64,000 nucleotides of DNA from Pseudomonas beijingensis. GTDB taxonomy: Bacteria; Pseudomonadota; Gammaproteobacteria; Pseudomonadales; Pseudomonadaceae. The DNA lies in the NCBI RefSeq assembly GCF_030687295.1, contig NZ_CP117425.1:2422001-2486000 (forward strand), written 5' to 3'. This document shows, piece by piece, positions 52,824-61,425 of this stretch; the first letter of the stretch is position 1; each line of letters starts with the position of its first letter. The notes under the pieces were generated by a model, which saw nothing but the letters and a program-made list of their open reading frames with translations, did no database searches and had not been told where the DNA came from. The position numbers and the translations under genes are program-made.

Positions 52824-54167
52824 TCAGAACTCGTGATCAGCGCTGTCCGGGTTCAGGTCGCTGATGCCCAGTTTGCCCGCAGCCTGTTCGATCGAACCGG
52901 TCTGCTTGACCAGTGCGGCGATGGCGTCGCGCACGATCTGGTTGCCAGCGGTGTTGCCGGCGGCGATCAGTTGGTCGTAGTGCTCACCCTTGTTGGCGTG
53001 ATCGACCATGACCTGGATCTTGGCTTCGGTGTCGGCCAGGTCGGCCTTGAGCGCGGTGTCCGCGGCCGGGTCGGCCTTGGCCACCAGGGACGACAGGCTG
53101 GCGCCGGTCATCTTGCTGCCGTCGACGCGGGTGTATTCGCCCAGGTACACGTTACGCACGCCCTTGGCATCGTAGAAGTGCGAGTTGTGGGTGTTGTCGC
53201 TGAAGCAATCCTGCTCGTCTTCTGGCGAGTTGGCTTCCAGGGACACCTTCATACGCTCGCCCGCCAGTTCACCCAGGGACAGGCTGCCCATGCCGAACAG
53301 CATCTTGCGCAGGCCGCTTTCGGCCGGCTCGGCTTCCAGGGTGGCGCGGTAGTTGTCGGCCACGTTCGGCTTCCAGTTGCCAACCATTTCCTGCAGGTCA
53401 TTGACCAGCAGTTGGGTCACGGACTTGAGGTACGCACGACGACGGTCGTTGTGGCCGCCAGTGGCGCCGGCGCCCTCCAGGTAATCCGAAGCAGGGCGAT
53501 TGCCGGCACCCGGGCCAGTGCCGTTGAGGTCTTGGCCCCACAGCAGGAATTCGATGGCGTGGTAGCCGGTGGCGACGTTGGCCTCGGAACCGCCCAGCTC
53601 GTTCAGGCTGGCGAGTTTTTCCGGGGTGATGTCTTTGACGTCGACTTTGTCTTCGCCAACCTGGACTTCGGTATTGGCGATGATGTTGGCGGTCGCGCCC
53701 GGGTTACCCAAGGCGTGCTCGTAGGATTTGTCGACGTAATCGATCAGGCCTTCATCCAAGGGCCAGGCGTTCACTTGGCCTTCCCAGTCGTCGATGATGG
53801 TGTTGCCGAAGCGGAACACTTCGCTTTGCAGGTACGGCACGCGTGCGGCGACCCAGGCAGCCTTGGCGGCTTTCAAGGTCTCGGCGTCCGGCTTGGCCAG
53901 GAACGCGTCGACGGCGGTTTGCAGGGTCTTCGCAGTGGATTCGGCATCGCTGTAGACGGCATAGACGATGTCGGCATAGTGCGCGACAACGGCCTTGGCG
54001 GCGGCTTCGTCGATTTTGCCGGCGGCAGCAGGGGCGACCGGTGCCGCGGTGCTGGCGGCCGGCGTTGGCGCTTGCGGCGCGGCGGCCTTGTCTTTGCCTT
54101 CGCCGCAACCGGCGAGGGAAATAGCGATGGCCAGCAGACTGGCGGTAGCCAGGGGCATACGAATCAT
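52824..54167 (-). CDS. Imelysin-family lipoprotein
   Basis: A 447-residue secreted imelysin-like protein. The signal peptide ends with lipobox LAGC near residue 20 and an alanine-rich linker follows. Two homologous helical halves include DEAAAKAVVAHYADIVYAVYSDA and the GxHxxE motif GYHAIEFLLWGQD. A later DCFSDNTHNSHFYDAKGV block is also typical. Imelysins are tied to iron uptake; the P. aeruginosa relative (ICMP/IrpA type) is iron-repressed. The ATG at 54167 has AGGA eight bases ahead and is preferred over 54176. A 9-base-arm inverted repeat lies upstream (54226). Confidence 0.88.
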   Translation of the reverse strand: MIRMPLATASLLAIAISLAGCGEGKDKAAAPQAPTPAASTAAPVAPAAAGKIDEAAAKAVVAHYADIVYAVYSDAESTAKTLQTAVDAFLAKPDAETLKAAKAAWVAARVPYLQSEVFRFGNTIIDDWEGQVNAWPLDEGLIDYVDKSYEHALGNPGATANIIANTEVQVGEDKVDVKDITPEKLASLNELGGSEANVATGYHAIEFLLWGQDLNGTGPGAGNRPASDYLEGAGATGGHNDRRRAYLKSVTQLLVNDLQEMVGNWKPNVADNYRATLEAEPAESGLRKMLFGMGSLSLGELAGERMKVSLEANSPEDEQDCFSDNTHNSHFYDAKGVRNVYLGEYTRVDGSKMTGASLSSLVAKADPAADTALKADLADTEAKIQVMVDHANKGEHYDQLIAAGNTAGNQIVRDAIAALVKQTGSIEQAAGKLGISDLNPDSADHEF

Positions 54168-54225
54168 GGCGAACATCCTGCTTCGGTGATGGATGGGAAA
54201 GGCGCGAGGGTGCGCAAAAACTGCG

Positions 54226-54252
54226 ACATAATGCGAAAGATTTGCATTATGT
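54226..54252. promoter_or_regulatory. 9-base inverted repeat upstream of the imelysin gene
   Basis: ACATAATGC-N9-GCATTATGT is perfect in both arms and lies about 60 bases before the imelysin start. It does not match the Fur box well; its protein partner is unknown. Confidence 0.5.
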
Positions 54253-54318
54253 GTAAAGGGTTATGGTTGTAAATATTTCTTATTTAATGATGCAGATCAC
54301 CCCGTTTCGGCGGCGTCC

Positions 54319-54413
54319 GTAGGAGCTGTCGAGCGAAGCGAGGCTGCGATCTTTCCCTTGTCGCTCGAGTCTCAAGCGAAAATCAAAGGATCGCAGGGTT
54401 CGCCAGCTCCTAC
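54319..54413. repeat. Class 3 REP-type doublet (TAGGAGCTG...CAGCTCCTA)
   Basis: GTAGGAGCTGTCGAGCGAAGCGAG and its inverted partner end at CAGCTCCTAC, with GATC segments inside. It is the only copy of this class in the window. Confidence 0.85.
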
Positions 54414-54438
54414 AGGGACGTAGCAGATGGGAGAGGAA

Positions 54439-56491
54439 TCAGATGATGGACACCTTGGCGCGCTCGGCCTGCTTCAGGTAAAGGCCCAATTCCCGGGCCG
54501 GCAGCGGTTTGCTGTAGTAGTACCCCTGACCTTCGTGGCAGCCCTCGGCGATGATGTAGGCTTCCTGCTCGACCGTCTCGACGCCCTCGGCAATGACCTG
54601 CATCCCCAGGCTCTTGCCCAATTGGATGATGGCCCGGACGATGGTTGCGTCGTCTTCGTCGTCGAGCAGGTCCTGGACGAAGCTCTTGTCGATCTTGATC
54701 TTGTCCAGCGGCAGGCTCTTGAGGTAGCTCAGGGACGAATAGCCGGTACCGAAGTCATCGATGGCAATCAGCGCCCCGGAGCGGCGCAGGCTCAGCAAGT
54801 GCTGGGCCGCGGTGGTGATGTCTTCCATCAGGCCGGTCTCGGTGACTTCCAGCTCCAGGCTGCGCGGCGGCAGCCGGTACATCTGCAGGAGATTGTTCAC
54901 CACCCGCGGCAGCTCGGCGTGGTGCAGTTGCACCGTCGACAGGTTGACCGCCATGCGCAGGTCGAGGAAACCCTGGTCGTGCCATTCGCGCAATTGCCTG
55001 CACGCCTGGTCCAGCACCCATTCACCGATGGCGATGATGGTGCCGTTCTGCTCGGCCAGGGGAATGAACAGGTCCGGCGGGACCAGGCCGTGCTCGGGAT
55101 GGTGCCAGCGGATCAGGGCTTCGGTGCCCACCACCCGCAGGTCGCGGTAGCTGATCTGTGGCTGGTAAACCAGGCTGAATTGCTCGCGGACCAGAGCCTC
55201 GCGCAGGTCCTTCTCCAGTTCGCGACGACGGCGCATCTCGCTGTCGACGCTGGCGATGTAGAACTGATAGCGATTGCGCGAGCGGCTCTTGGCCAGGGTC
55301 ATGGTCTGCTCGGCTTTCTGCAAGAGTTTCTCGGTGCTGTCGCCGTCTTCAGGGAAGAGGGTGATGCCGATGGTAGCCCGCAGGCGGATTTGCTGATCGT
55401 CGATGGCGAACGGCGCTTCCAGGTCATCGAGGATGCTCTGGGCCAGTTCGGCGGCCTCGTATGGCTGTTCGATGTCGGCCTGGACCAGGGCGAACTGGTC
55501 GCCCCCCAGCCGCGCCAGTGCTCCGAGCCGGCCACTGTGGGCCCGCAGTCGATCGGCCAGGGCCAGCAGCAACTGGTCGCCGGTCTGATAGCTGAACTGT
55601 TCGTTGATGCCCTTGAAATCATCCAGCCCTACACACAGCACCGCCACCCGACGTTGCAGGCGTCCGGCGTCCACCAGGATCTTGTCCAGTTGCTGTTGAA
55701 GTTGCTGGCGGTTGGGCAGGCCGGTGAGAAAGTCGTACTGCGCCATTCGCAGCAGGCTGTTTTCCGCTTCGTGGCGCAGGTGCGTGTTGCGCTCGATGGA
55801 TTCGAGCAGGTTGGTTGGCGGTGTTGATCCACAGGCCCAGCTCGTTTTGCTCGTGGCCGCGCAACTGCGGGATCTTGTGCGCGCTGGGGCGATCGGGGTT
55901 GATTTCGGTCAGGTGCTCGATGATCCGCGACAACGGCTTGGTCAGTAGCCAGTGATAGACCAGGTACAGCACCAGGCCCATGGCCAGGGCCCGCAGCATC
56001 CCGGAGATGAAGATGATCACCGAGCTGACGATGAAACCTTCGCCGTAGGTGGCGGTGTCGAGGGTAATGCTCAGGTCGCCGTAATATTCGCTGTAGGGGC
56101 CTCGTCCCACCAGTTGCGTGGTGAAGGTGCGTTCCTTGCCCAGGATCAGGTCGGTCAGCCAGCGGCTTTCGGAGTGCTGCAAGGGCCGGGTTTTTTCGGC
56201 GAGCATGGTTTCGCGGGGATGGCCGATGGACGCCATGCGCACAGCTTCATCCTGGAACAGGCCCTCGATTACTTGCATGCCCATTTCCCGGTCCAGGCTG
56301 TAGACGGCCTGGGTCGACGGATCGCGGAACATGTCGAGGATACGCTGGGCGTCACTGGCGACGGCCTGGTTGGTTTTGTAGGCATCGAACACGATCTGGG
56401 CGCAGCTCAAGACCACGCCAACGATCAATGCCGAGAGGAGCACGACCCGGAGCAACTTCACAGACAAGCTGTTCTTGAGTTCCAGCTTCAA
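54439..56491 (-). pseudogene. bifA: Membrane c-di-GMP phosphodiesterase, broken by a 1-base insertion
   Basis: The N-terminal part (56491 to about 55815) has a signal-like helix (LLRVVLLSALIVGVVL), a periplasmic sensor, a second helix (IIFISGMLRALAMGLVLYLVYHW) and a HAMP-like segment. Its frame then shifts at INTANQ into nonsense. The C-terminal part (open from 55746) has degenerate GGDQF (ARLGGDQFALV), EAL (VGTEALIRWHH) and DDFGTGYSSLSYL. GGDQF plus active EAL, and the neighbours sodB, argO, argP and imelysin, identify BifA. Removing one base within the GG at 55813-55814 restores the frame. If real, the membrane part is lost or translation of the enzyme part depends on internal initiation. 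Confidence 0.88.
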
Positions 56492-56736
56492 AGAGTGGTT
56501 CCTTGTTCCGTGCGGGTAGCGTCAAGTTGCCATGAGTATTGGCAATCCTGTGATGTCAGTCAAAGGGACAATCAAACACAAGGTTTTTCGCTTGAAACCT
56601 GACCGATATACGTTTTTTCCAGAGTGATTGCTCTACGACCATTGTGTCGGTTGAAAGGCACCGTAACTTGAGGCCTGTCAGGATTTTTTCTTGAGTTCCA
56701 GGCGCGAGATATCTTGCCCGCGGTCAATTTGCCGCG

Positions 56737-56763
56737 CAAAAAAAACCCGGCACGGCGCCGGGT
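56737..56763 (-). terminator. Rho-independent terminator after sodB
   Basis: On the minus strand CCCGGC-GCCGT-GCCGGG is followed by eight T residues. Confidence 0.93.
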
Positions 56764-56784
56764 TTCTTTGGTCTGGCATCGAGC

Positions 56785-57381
56785 TTAGGCAGTGAAGGCT
56801 TTACCTTCGAACTGCTCGGCGACGAACTTCCAGTTGACCAGGTTCCAGAACGCTTCGACGTATTTCGGACGAACGTTGCGGTAGTCAATGTAGTAGGCGT
56901 GTTCCCACACGTCGCAGGTCAGCAGCGGGGTGTCGCCGTTGGTCAGCGGGTTACCGGCACCGATGGTGCTGGCCAGGGCCAGGGAACCGTCAGCTTTTTT
57001 CACCAGCCAGCCCCAGCCGGAACCGAAGGTGCCGATGGACGTCTTGCTGAATTCTTCCTTGAACTTGTCGAACGAACCGAAGGCTGCATTGATGGCTTCG
57101 GCCAGCGCGCCGGTTGGTTGACCGCCGGCGTTTGGTGCCAGGCAGTTCCAGTAGAAGGTGTGGTTCCAGACCTGAGCGGCGTTGTTGAAGATACCGCCCG
57201 AGGAAGTCTTGACGATTTCTTCCAGGGTCTTGCCTTCAAACTCGGTGCCAGGCACCAGGTTGTTCAGGTTCACGACGTAGGTGTTGTGGTGCTTGTCGTG
57301 GTGGTATTCCAGAGTCTCTTTGGAGATGTGCGGCTGCAGTGCATCGTGTGGGTAGGGCAGCGGCGGCAATTCGAAAGCCAT
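56785..57381 (-). CDS. sodB: Superoxide dismutase [Fe]
   Basis: A 198-residue cytosolic enzyme turning superoxide to peroxide and oxygen. Metal ligands His27 ([12 protein letters not shown]), His74 (VWNHTFYWN), Asp157 and His161 ([11 protein letters not shown]) are all present; the positions match iron SodB. The ATG at 57381 has GGAG ahead on the minus strand; the longer frame to 57429 has no site. It lies between argO and bifA. Confidence 0.97.
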   Translation of the reverse strand: MAFELPPLPYPHDALQPHISKETLEYHHDKHHNTYVVNLNNLVPGTEFEGKTLEEIVKTSSGGIFNNAAQVWNHTFYWNCLAPNAGGQPTGALAEAINAAFGSFDKFKEEFSKTSIGTFGSGWGWLVKKADGSLALASTIGAGNPLTNGDTPLLTCDVWEHAYYIDYRNVRPKYVEAFWNLVNWKFVAEQFEGKAFTA

Positions 57382-57556
57382 GGTGATTCTCCTAATCAGG
57401 TCAGTTGCGGTGAGCGCAAGGCCGATCACGGGCGGCCAGACTAGCGCCGGGGAGTTTGTACTCTTTGCGGCGCAGGAGTCGGATCATAGCACCGGGGGTG
57501 CGGCATAACCACGCAACAACTGTGTGGAATAGAGGTTCCAGAGCGGTTTGGAATAA

Positions 57557-58160
57557 TCAGCCGGTGACAATCAATTGCACCGCCACGGTAAACATCATCA
57601 CCGCCACCAGCAGGTCCAGGATCCGCCAGGTGCTTGGACGGGCCAACCACGGGGCCAACCATGCCGCGCCGATGGCCAGGGTGAGGAACCACAGCAGCGA
57701 GGCACTGGCCGCGCCCACCACGTAAGCGCCGGGCACGCTCTGCTGGGCGCCGAGTGAGCCGATCAGCAGCACGGTGTCGAGGTAGACGTGGGGATTGAGC
57801 AGCGTCACCGCCAGCGCGCTGAGCAACACCCGCCCGTAGCGAGCGCACGGCTTGGTTTTCACCCTGTTGCAGGCTCTGCTTCGAGCAGGCCCGACGCAAG
57901 GCCAGGCTGCCGTACCAGAGCAGGAACGCCGCGCCGCCCCAGCGGGCTATCGACAGCAGCAATGGGCTCTGGGCCAGCAAGGTCGCCAGACCGAAAACCC
58001 CGGCGGCGACCAACAGGGCGTCACAGGCGATGCACAGCGCCGCGACCGGCAAGTGATGCTCGCGGCGCAGGCTCTGGGCCAGCACAAATGCGTTTTGGGC
58101 GCCGATGGCCATGATCAGCCCGAGGGCCACCAAGAGCCCGTTCACATAGCTTTGCCACAT
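57557..58160 (-). pseudogene. argO: LysE/ArgO family exporter, broken by a 1-base insertion
   Basis: Starts MWQSYVNGLLVALGLIMAIGAQNAFVLAQ, the ArgO first helix and GAQNAF motif. After SLQQGENQAVRSLRA the frame changes; a second frame continues VLLSALAVTLLNPHVYLDTVLLIGSLG to 57557. Removing one C from the CCC at 57829-57831 gives a 200-residue protein of normal length with six helices. Divergent from argP, whose product activates argO in response to arginine or lysine. As read, the exporter lacks its last three helices. Confidence 0.9.
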
Positions 58161-58257
58161 CGTTTTATCCCCGGTCAGTTGATGAATTGCTGGCCATTCT
58201 CCTGTGGCTGGATGTATAAGAAAAACCAATATTGCTGATTGCTCATTAGGAAAACTG

Positions 58258-59166
58258 ATGTTCGATTACAAATTGCTCTCTGCTCTGGCTGCCGTGGTCG
58301 AGCAGGCCGGTTTCGAGCGCGCGGCCCAAGTGCTGGGCTTGTCGCAGTCAGCTATTTCCCAGCGGATCAAGCTGCTGGAAGCGCGTGTCGGCCAGCCCGT
58401 TCTGGTGCGTGCCACACCGCCGGCGCCGACGGAAATCGGCCGACGGTTGCTCAACCACGTGCAACAGGTGCGGCTGCTCGAACGCGACTTGCAAAGCCTG
58501 GTACCGGCGCTGGATGAAGAGGGGTTGCCGGAGCGGCTGCGTATCGCCTTGAACGCAGACAGCCTGGCGACCTGGTGGGCGCTGGCCGTCGGTGATTTCT
58601 GCGCCGAGCATCAGCTGTTACTCGACCTTGTGGTGGAAGACCAGACCGTCGGCCTCAAGCGCATGCGCGCCGGAGAAGTGGCGGCCTGTGTCTGCGCGAG
58701 CGAACGCCCGGTGGCGGGTGCTCGCAGCGTGTTGCTGGGGGCGATGCGCTACCGGGCGTTGGCCAGTCCGGCCTTCATCGCCCGGCACTTTCCCGACGGC
58801 GTGCGGGCCGATCAACTGGCCCGCACGCCGGCATTGGTGTTTGGTCCGGATGATTTCCTGCAGCACCGCTACCTCGCATCCGTGGGCGTGGAGGGTGGTT
58901 TCGAGCATCATTTGTGCCCCTCGTCCGAAGGTTTCATCCGTCTTGCCGAAGCGGGATTGGGCTGGGGGTTGGTGCCGGAGCTGCAGGTGCGCGAACAGCT
59001 GGAACGAGGCGTGCTGGTGGAATTGTTGGCAGATAAACCGATCGATGTGCCGCTGTACTGGCATCATTGGCGCAATGGTGGGCAGTTGCTCGGCTTATTG
59101 ACCGAGCGATTGATCGCAGCGGCAAGCAGCACGCTGCAAGCGGTAAGTGAAAAGCGTCTGGCTTGA
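58258..59166 (+). CDS. argP: LysR-type regulator ArgP
   Basis: A 302-residue LysR family activator formerly called IciA. The helix-turn-helix is FERAAQVLGLSQSAISQRIKLLE (about 18-40). The effector domain contains LNADSLATWWAL and PSSEGFIRLAEAGLGWGLVPE. Divergent from argO, its usual target; the 97-base intergenic region should hold the operator. The ATG at 58258 gives MFDYKLLSALAAVVEQ; the longer frame from 58204 overlaps the promoter region. Confidence 0.93.
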   Translation: MFDYKLLSALAAVVEQAGFERAAQVLGLSQSAISQRIKLLEARVGQPVLVRATPPAPTEIGRRLLNHVQQVRLLERDLQSLVPALDEEGLPERLRIALNADSLATWWALAVGDFCAEHQLLLDLVVEDQTVGLKRMRAGEVAACVCASERPVAGARSVLLGAMRYRALASPAFIARHFPDGVRADQLARTPALVFGPDDFLQHRYLASVGVEGGFEHHLCPSSEGFIRLAEAGLGWGLVPELQVREQLERGVLVELLADKPIDVPLYWHHWRNGGQLLGLLTERLIAAASSTLQAVSEKRLA

Positions 59167-59196
59167 AGCTTGTGGCTTGTAGCTCGAATCTGATTT
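59161..59196. repeat. GAAGCTT/GTAGCTT short repeats at the argP 3' end
   Basis: GCTTGAAGCTTGTGGCTTGTAGCTCG spans the argP stop codon and the spacer to the epimerase gene. It resembles the reverse strand of 6873-6932. Confidence 0.5.
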
Positions 59197-59208
59197 TTAG
59201 GAGCATGC

Positions 59209-60201
59209 ATGAAGATTTTGGTCACCGGCGCGAGCGGCTTCATTGGCGGGCGCTTTGCGCGTTTCGCCCTGGAGCAGGGCCTGGATGTACGGGTCAACGG
59301 TCGCCGGGCCGAGAGTGTGGAACATTTGGTGCGACGCGGTGCGCAGTTCGTCCAAGGCGATCTGAGCGACCCGCTGCTGGCCCGCGACCTGTGCCTGGAT
59401 GTCGAGGCCGTGGTGCATTGTGCCGGCTCCGTGGGGCTGTGGGGCCGCTACCAGGATTTCCACCAGGGCAATGTCCAGGTCACGGAAAATGTCGTCGAGG
59501 CCTGTCTCAAGCAGAAGGTACGTCGCCTGGTTCATCTGTCCTCGCCGTCCATTTACTTCGACGGCCGTGACCACCTCGGGTTGACCGAAGAACAGGTGCC
59601 CAAGCGCTTCAAGCACCCTTATGCTGCCACCAAGTACCTGGCCGAGCAGAAAGTCTTCGGCGCCCAGGAGTTCGGCCTCGAAGTGCTAGCCCTGCGTCCG
59701 CGCTTCGTGACCGGTGCCGGTGACATGAGCATTTTCCCGCGCCTGTTGAAAATGCAGCGCAAGGGAAGACTGGCCATCGTTGGCAACGGGTTGAACAAGG
59801 TGGATTTCACCAGTGTGCAGAACCTCAACGAAGCGTTGCTCAGCAGTCTGCTGGCCACCGATTCAGCCTTGGGCAAGGCCTACAACATCAGCAACGGCGC
59901 ACCGGTTCCGCTGTGGGATGTGGTCAATTATGTGATGCGCGAGATGGAAGTCCCACAGGTCCGACGTTATCGTTCCTACGGCTTGGCTTACAGCGTCGCG
60001 GCGCTGAATGAAGGTGTCTGCAAGCTGTGGCCGGGTCGCCCCGAACCGACGCTGTCGCGCCTGGGCATGCAGGTCATGAACAAAAATTTCACCCTGGACA
60101 TCAGCCGGGCCCGGCATTATCTCGATTACGATCCGCAGGTCAGCCTGTGGACGGCGCTCGATGAATTTTGCGCTTGGTGGAAGGTCCAAGACGGCCGCTG
60201 A
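59209..60201 (+). CDS. NAD-dependent epimerase/dehydratase (extended SDR)
   Basis: A 330-residue extended short-chain dehydrogenase. The NAD-binding GASGFIGG is at residues 7-14. Catalytic Tyr138 and Lys142 (YAATK) and Ser in HLSSPSIYFDG are intact. Closest in pattern to 3-beta-hydroxysteroid-dehydrogenase-like and OleD-type enzymes, so the substrate may be hydrophobic. It follows argP by 42 bases in the same direction. Confidence 0.87.
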   Translation: MKILVTGASGFIGGRFARFALEQGLDVRVNGRRAESVEHLVRRGAQFVQGDLSDPLLARDLCLDVEAVVHCAGSVGLWGRYQDFHQGNVQVTENVVEACLKQKVRRLVHLSSPSIYFDGRDHLGLTEEQVPKRFKHPYAATKYLAEQKVFGAQEFGLEVLALRPRFVTGAGDMSIFPRLLKMQRKGRLAIVGNGLNKVDFTSVQNLNEALLSSLLATDSALGKAYNISNGAPVPLWDVVNYVMREMEVPQVRRYRSYGLAYSVAALNEGVCKLWPGRPEPTLSRLGMQVMNKNFTLDISRARHYLDYDPQVSLWTALDEFCAWWKVQDGR

Positions 60202-60307
60202 TCGGCCCATCATGAACCGAGTGCCCGGTTCGGGGTCAATCGGTGCGGCGGGCGAGAGGGTTATACTCGCCGCATCAAGCCATTACCGGTTTCCCAAAGG
60301 TCGAACC

Positions 60308-61180
60308 ATGCCCATGCGTAACGATGCCAACGACGACTTCGATGATGTACCGAGCCTGCGGATGCGGGCCGACATTCCCGATGACGATGATTTCATGCCC
60401 AACCGCCAGCCCCACGTGCAAGCGCGCCCGGCGCCCGCTGGCGTGGCGAAGGTCAAGGGGCCCAGCACCGGGCCGCTGTGGGCACTGGTCGGCGCGCTGC
60501 TGTGTGCATTCGGTTTCCTGGCCTGGTGGAGCTTCCAGCAGATTTCCCTGATGGAGCAGCAACTGGTAGCGACTCAGGAAAGCTTTGCCCGGATCAGTGA
60601 GGATGCGGCGGGTCGCTTGCAGGACATTTCCGGCAAGGTGGTCGCCGGGCAGTCCAACGTCATGAGCGACAGTGAAGCCTTGAAGCTGCAGATCAAACAG
60701 TTGGAGAACAAGCTGCAGGAGCAGGGGCGGCAATTCGACAACAAGCTGGTGGAGCAGTACAAACAGCAGCAAGCCACGTTCGGTCCGTCCGCTGACCTGG
60801 ACAAGGAATTGGCCCAGCTCATTGCCCAGGCCTCTGAGCAGCAGAACACCAACACTCAGCTACAGGCTTCCAACAAGGAGCTCCAAACCCAGGTCAAAGC
60901 GCTGGCGGCTGAAGTGACCGCCCTGAAAGGCCAGGGCGAGGGTGGTGCCCTGGATGCCCAGCTCAAGAGCATCGGTGCCGACATCACCGCCCTTAAAAGG
61001 GCCACCTCCAACTCTGCCATCGACCGCCTGGAGCAGGACGTGATCGTGCTCAAGAGCCAGCAGGACAAGGGCGGCAACACTGCCGAGTTCGACGCCTTCC
61101 GCGGCCAGGTCACCCGTAATATCAACACCCTGCAGGCGCAGATCCAGAACTTGCAGCAGCAACTTAGCGCTGGGCAATAG
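60308..61180 (+). CDS. Single-helix membrane protein with long coiled coil
   Basis: A 290-residue protein of unknown function. An acidic cytosolic N-terminus (DDFDDVPSLRMRADIPDDDDF) is followed by one membrane helix (about 54-75, GPLWALVGALLCAFGFLAWW). Then about 210 residues of predicted coiled coil run in the periplasm (heptads in EALKLQIKQLENKLQEQGRQF and TRNINTLQAQIQNLQQQLSAG). The ATG at 60308 was chosen as the first good start after the epimerase stop. It may span or scaffold the envelope. Confidence 0.8.
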   Translation: MPMRNDANDDFDDVPSLRMRADIPDDDDFMPNRQPHVQARPAPAGVAKVKGPSTGPLWALVGALLCAFGFLAWWSFQQISLMEQQLVATQESFARISEDAAGRLQDISGKVVAGQSNVMSDSEALKLQIKQLENKLQEQGRQFDNKLVEQYKQQQATFGPSADLDKELAQLIAQASEQQNTNTQLQASNKELQTQVKALAAEVTALKGQGEGGALDAQLKSIGADITALKRATSNSAIDRLEQDVIVLKSQQDKGGNTAEFDAFRGQVTRNINTLQAQIQNLQQQLSAGQ

Positions 61181-61190
61181 GCCGGTAGGC

Positions 61191-61302
61191 ATGAGCTTGC
61201 CCGCGATGGGGCGTCGCGCTTGAATGTGCCGCCGCCATCGCGAGCAAGCTCGCTCCCACAGGAAACGCGGTCCAGTGTGGGAGCGAGCTTGCTCGCGATG
61301 GC
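61191..61302. repeat. Three REP elements, one truncated
   Basis: A shortened ATGAGCTTGCCCGCGATGG, then an outward-facing pair at 61234-61259 and 61275-61302. Confidence 0.85.
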
Positions 61303-61425
61303 GTCCTGTCAATCAATACCAATACTCACTGACTCACCACACTCTCCAGCAATCCCCTGAATACTCCAACATCACCCCACGCCGTCTACGCTCTTGAAAC
61401 ACCAACAAGAACGAGGGGCGCACGC

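Noticed and set aside
52833..55827. Long plus-strand frames opposite the imelysin and bifA genes
   Set aside because: Both are antisense shadows; the minus-strand proteins carry lipobox, imelysin, GGDQF and EAL motifs.
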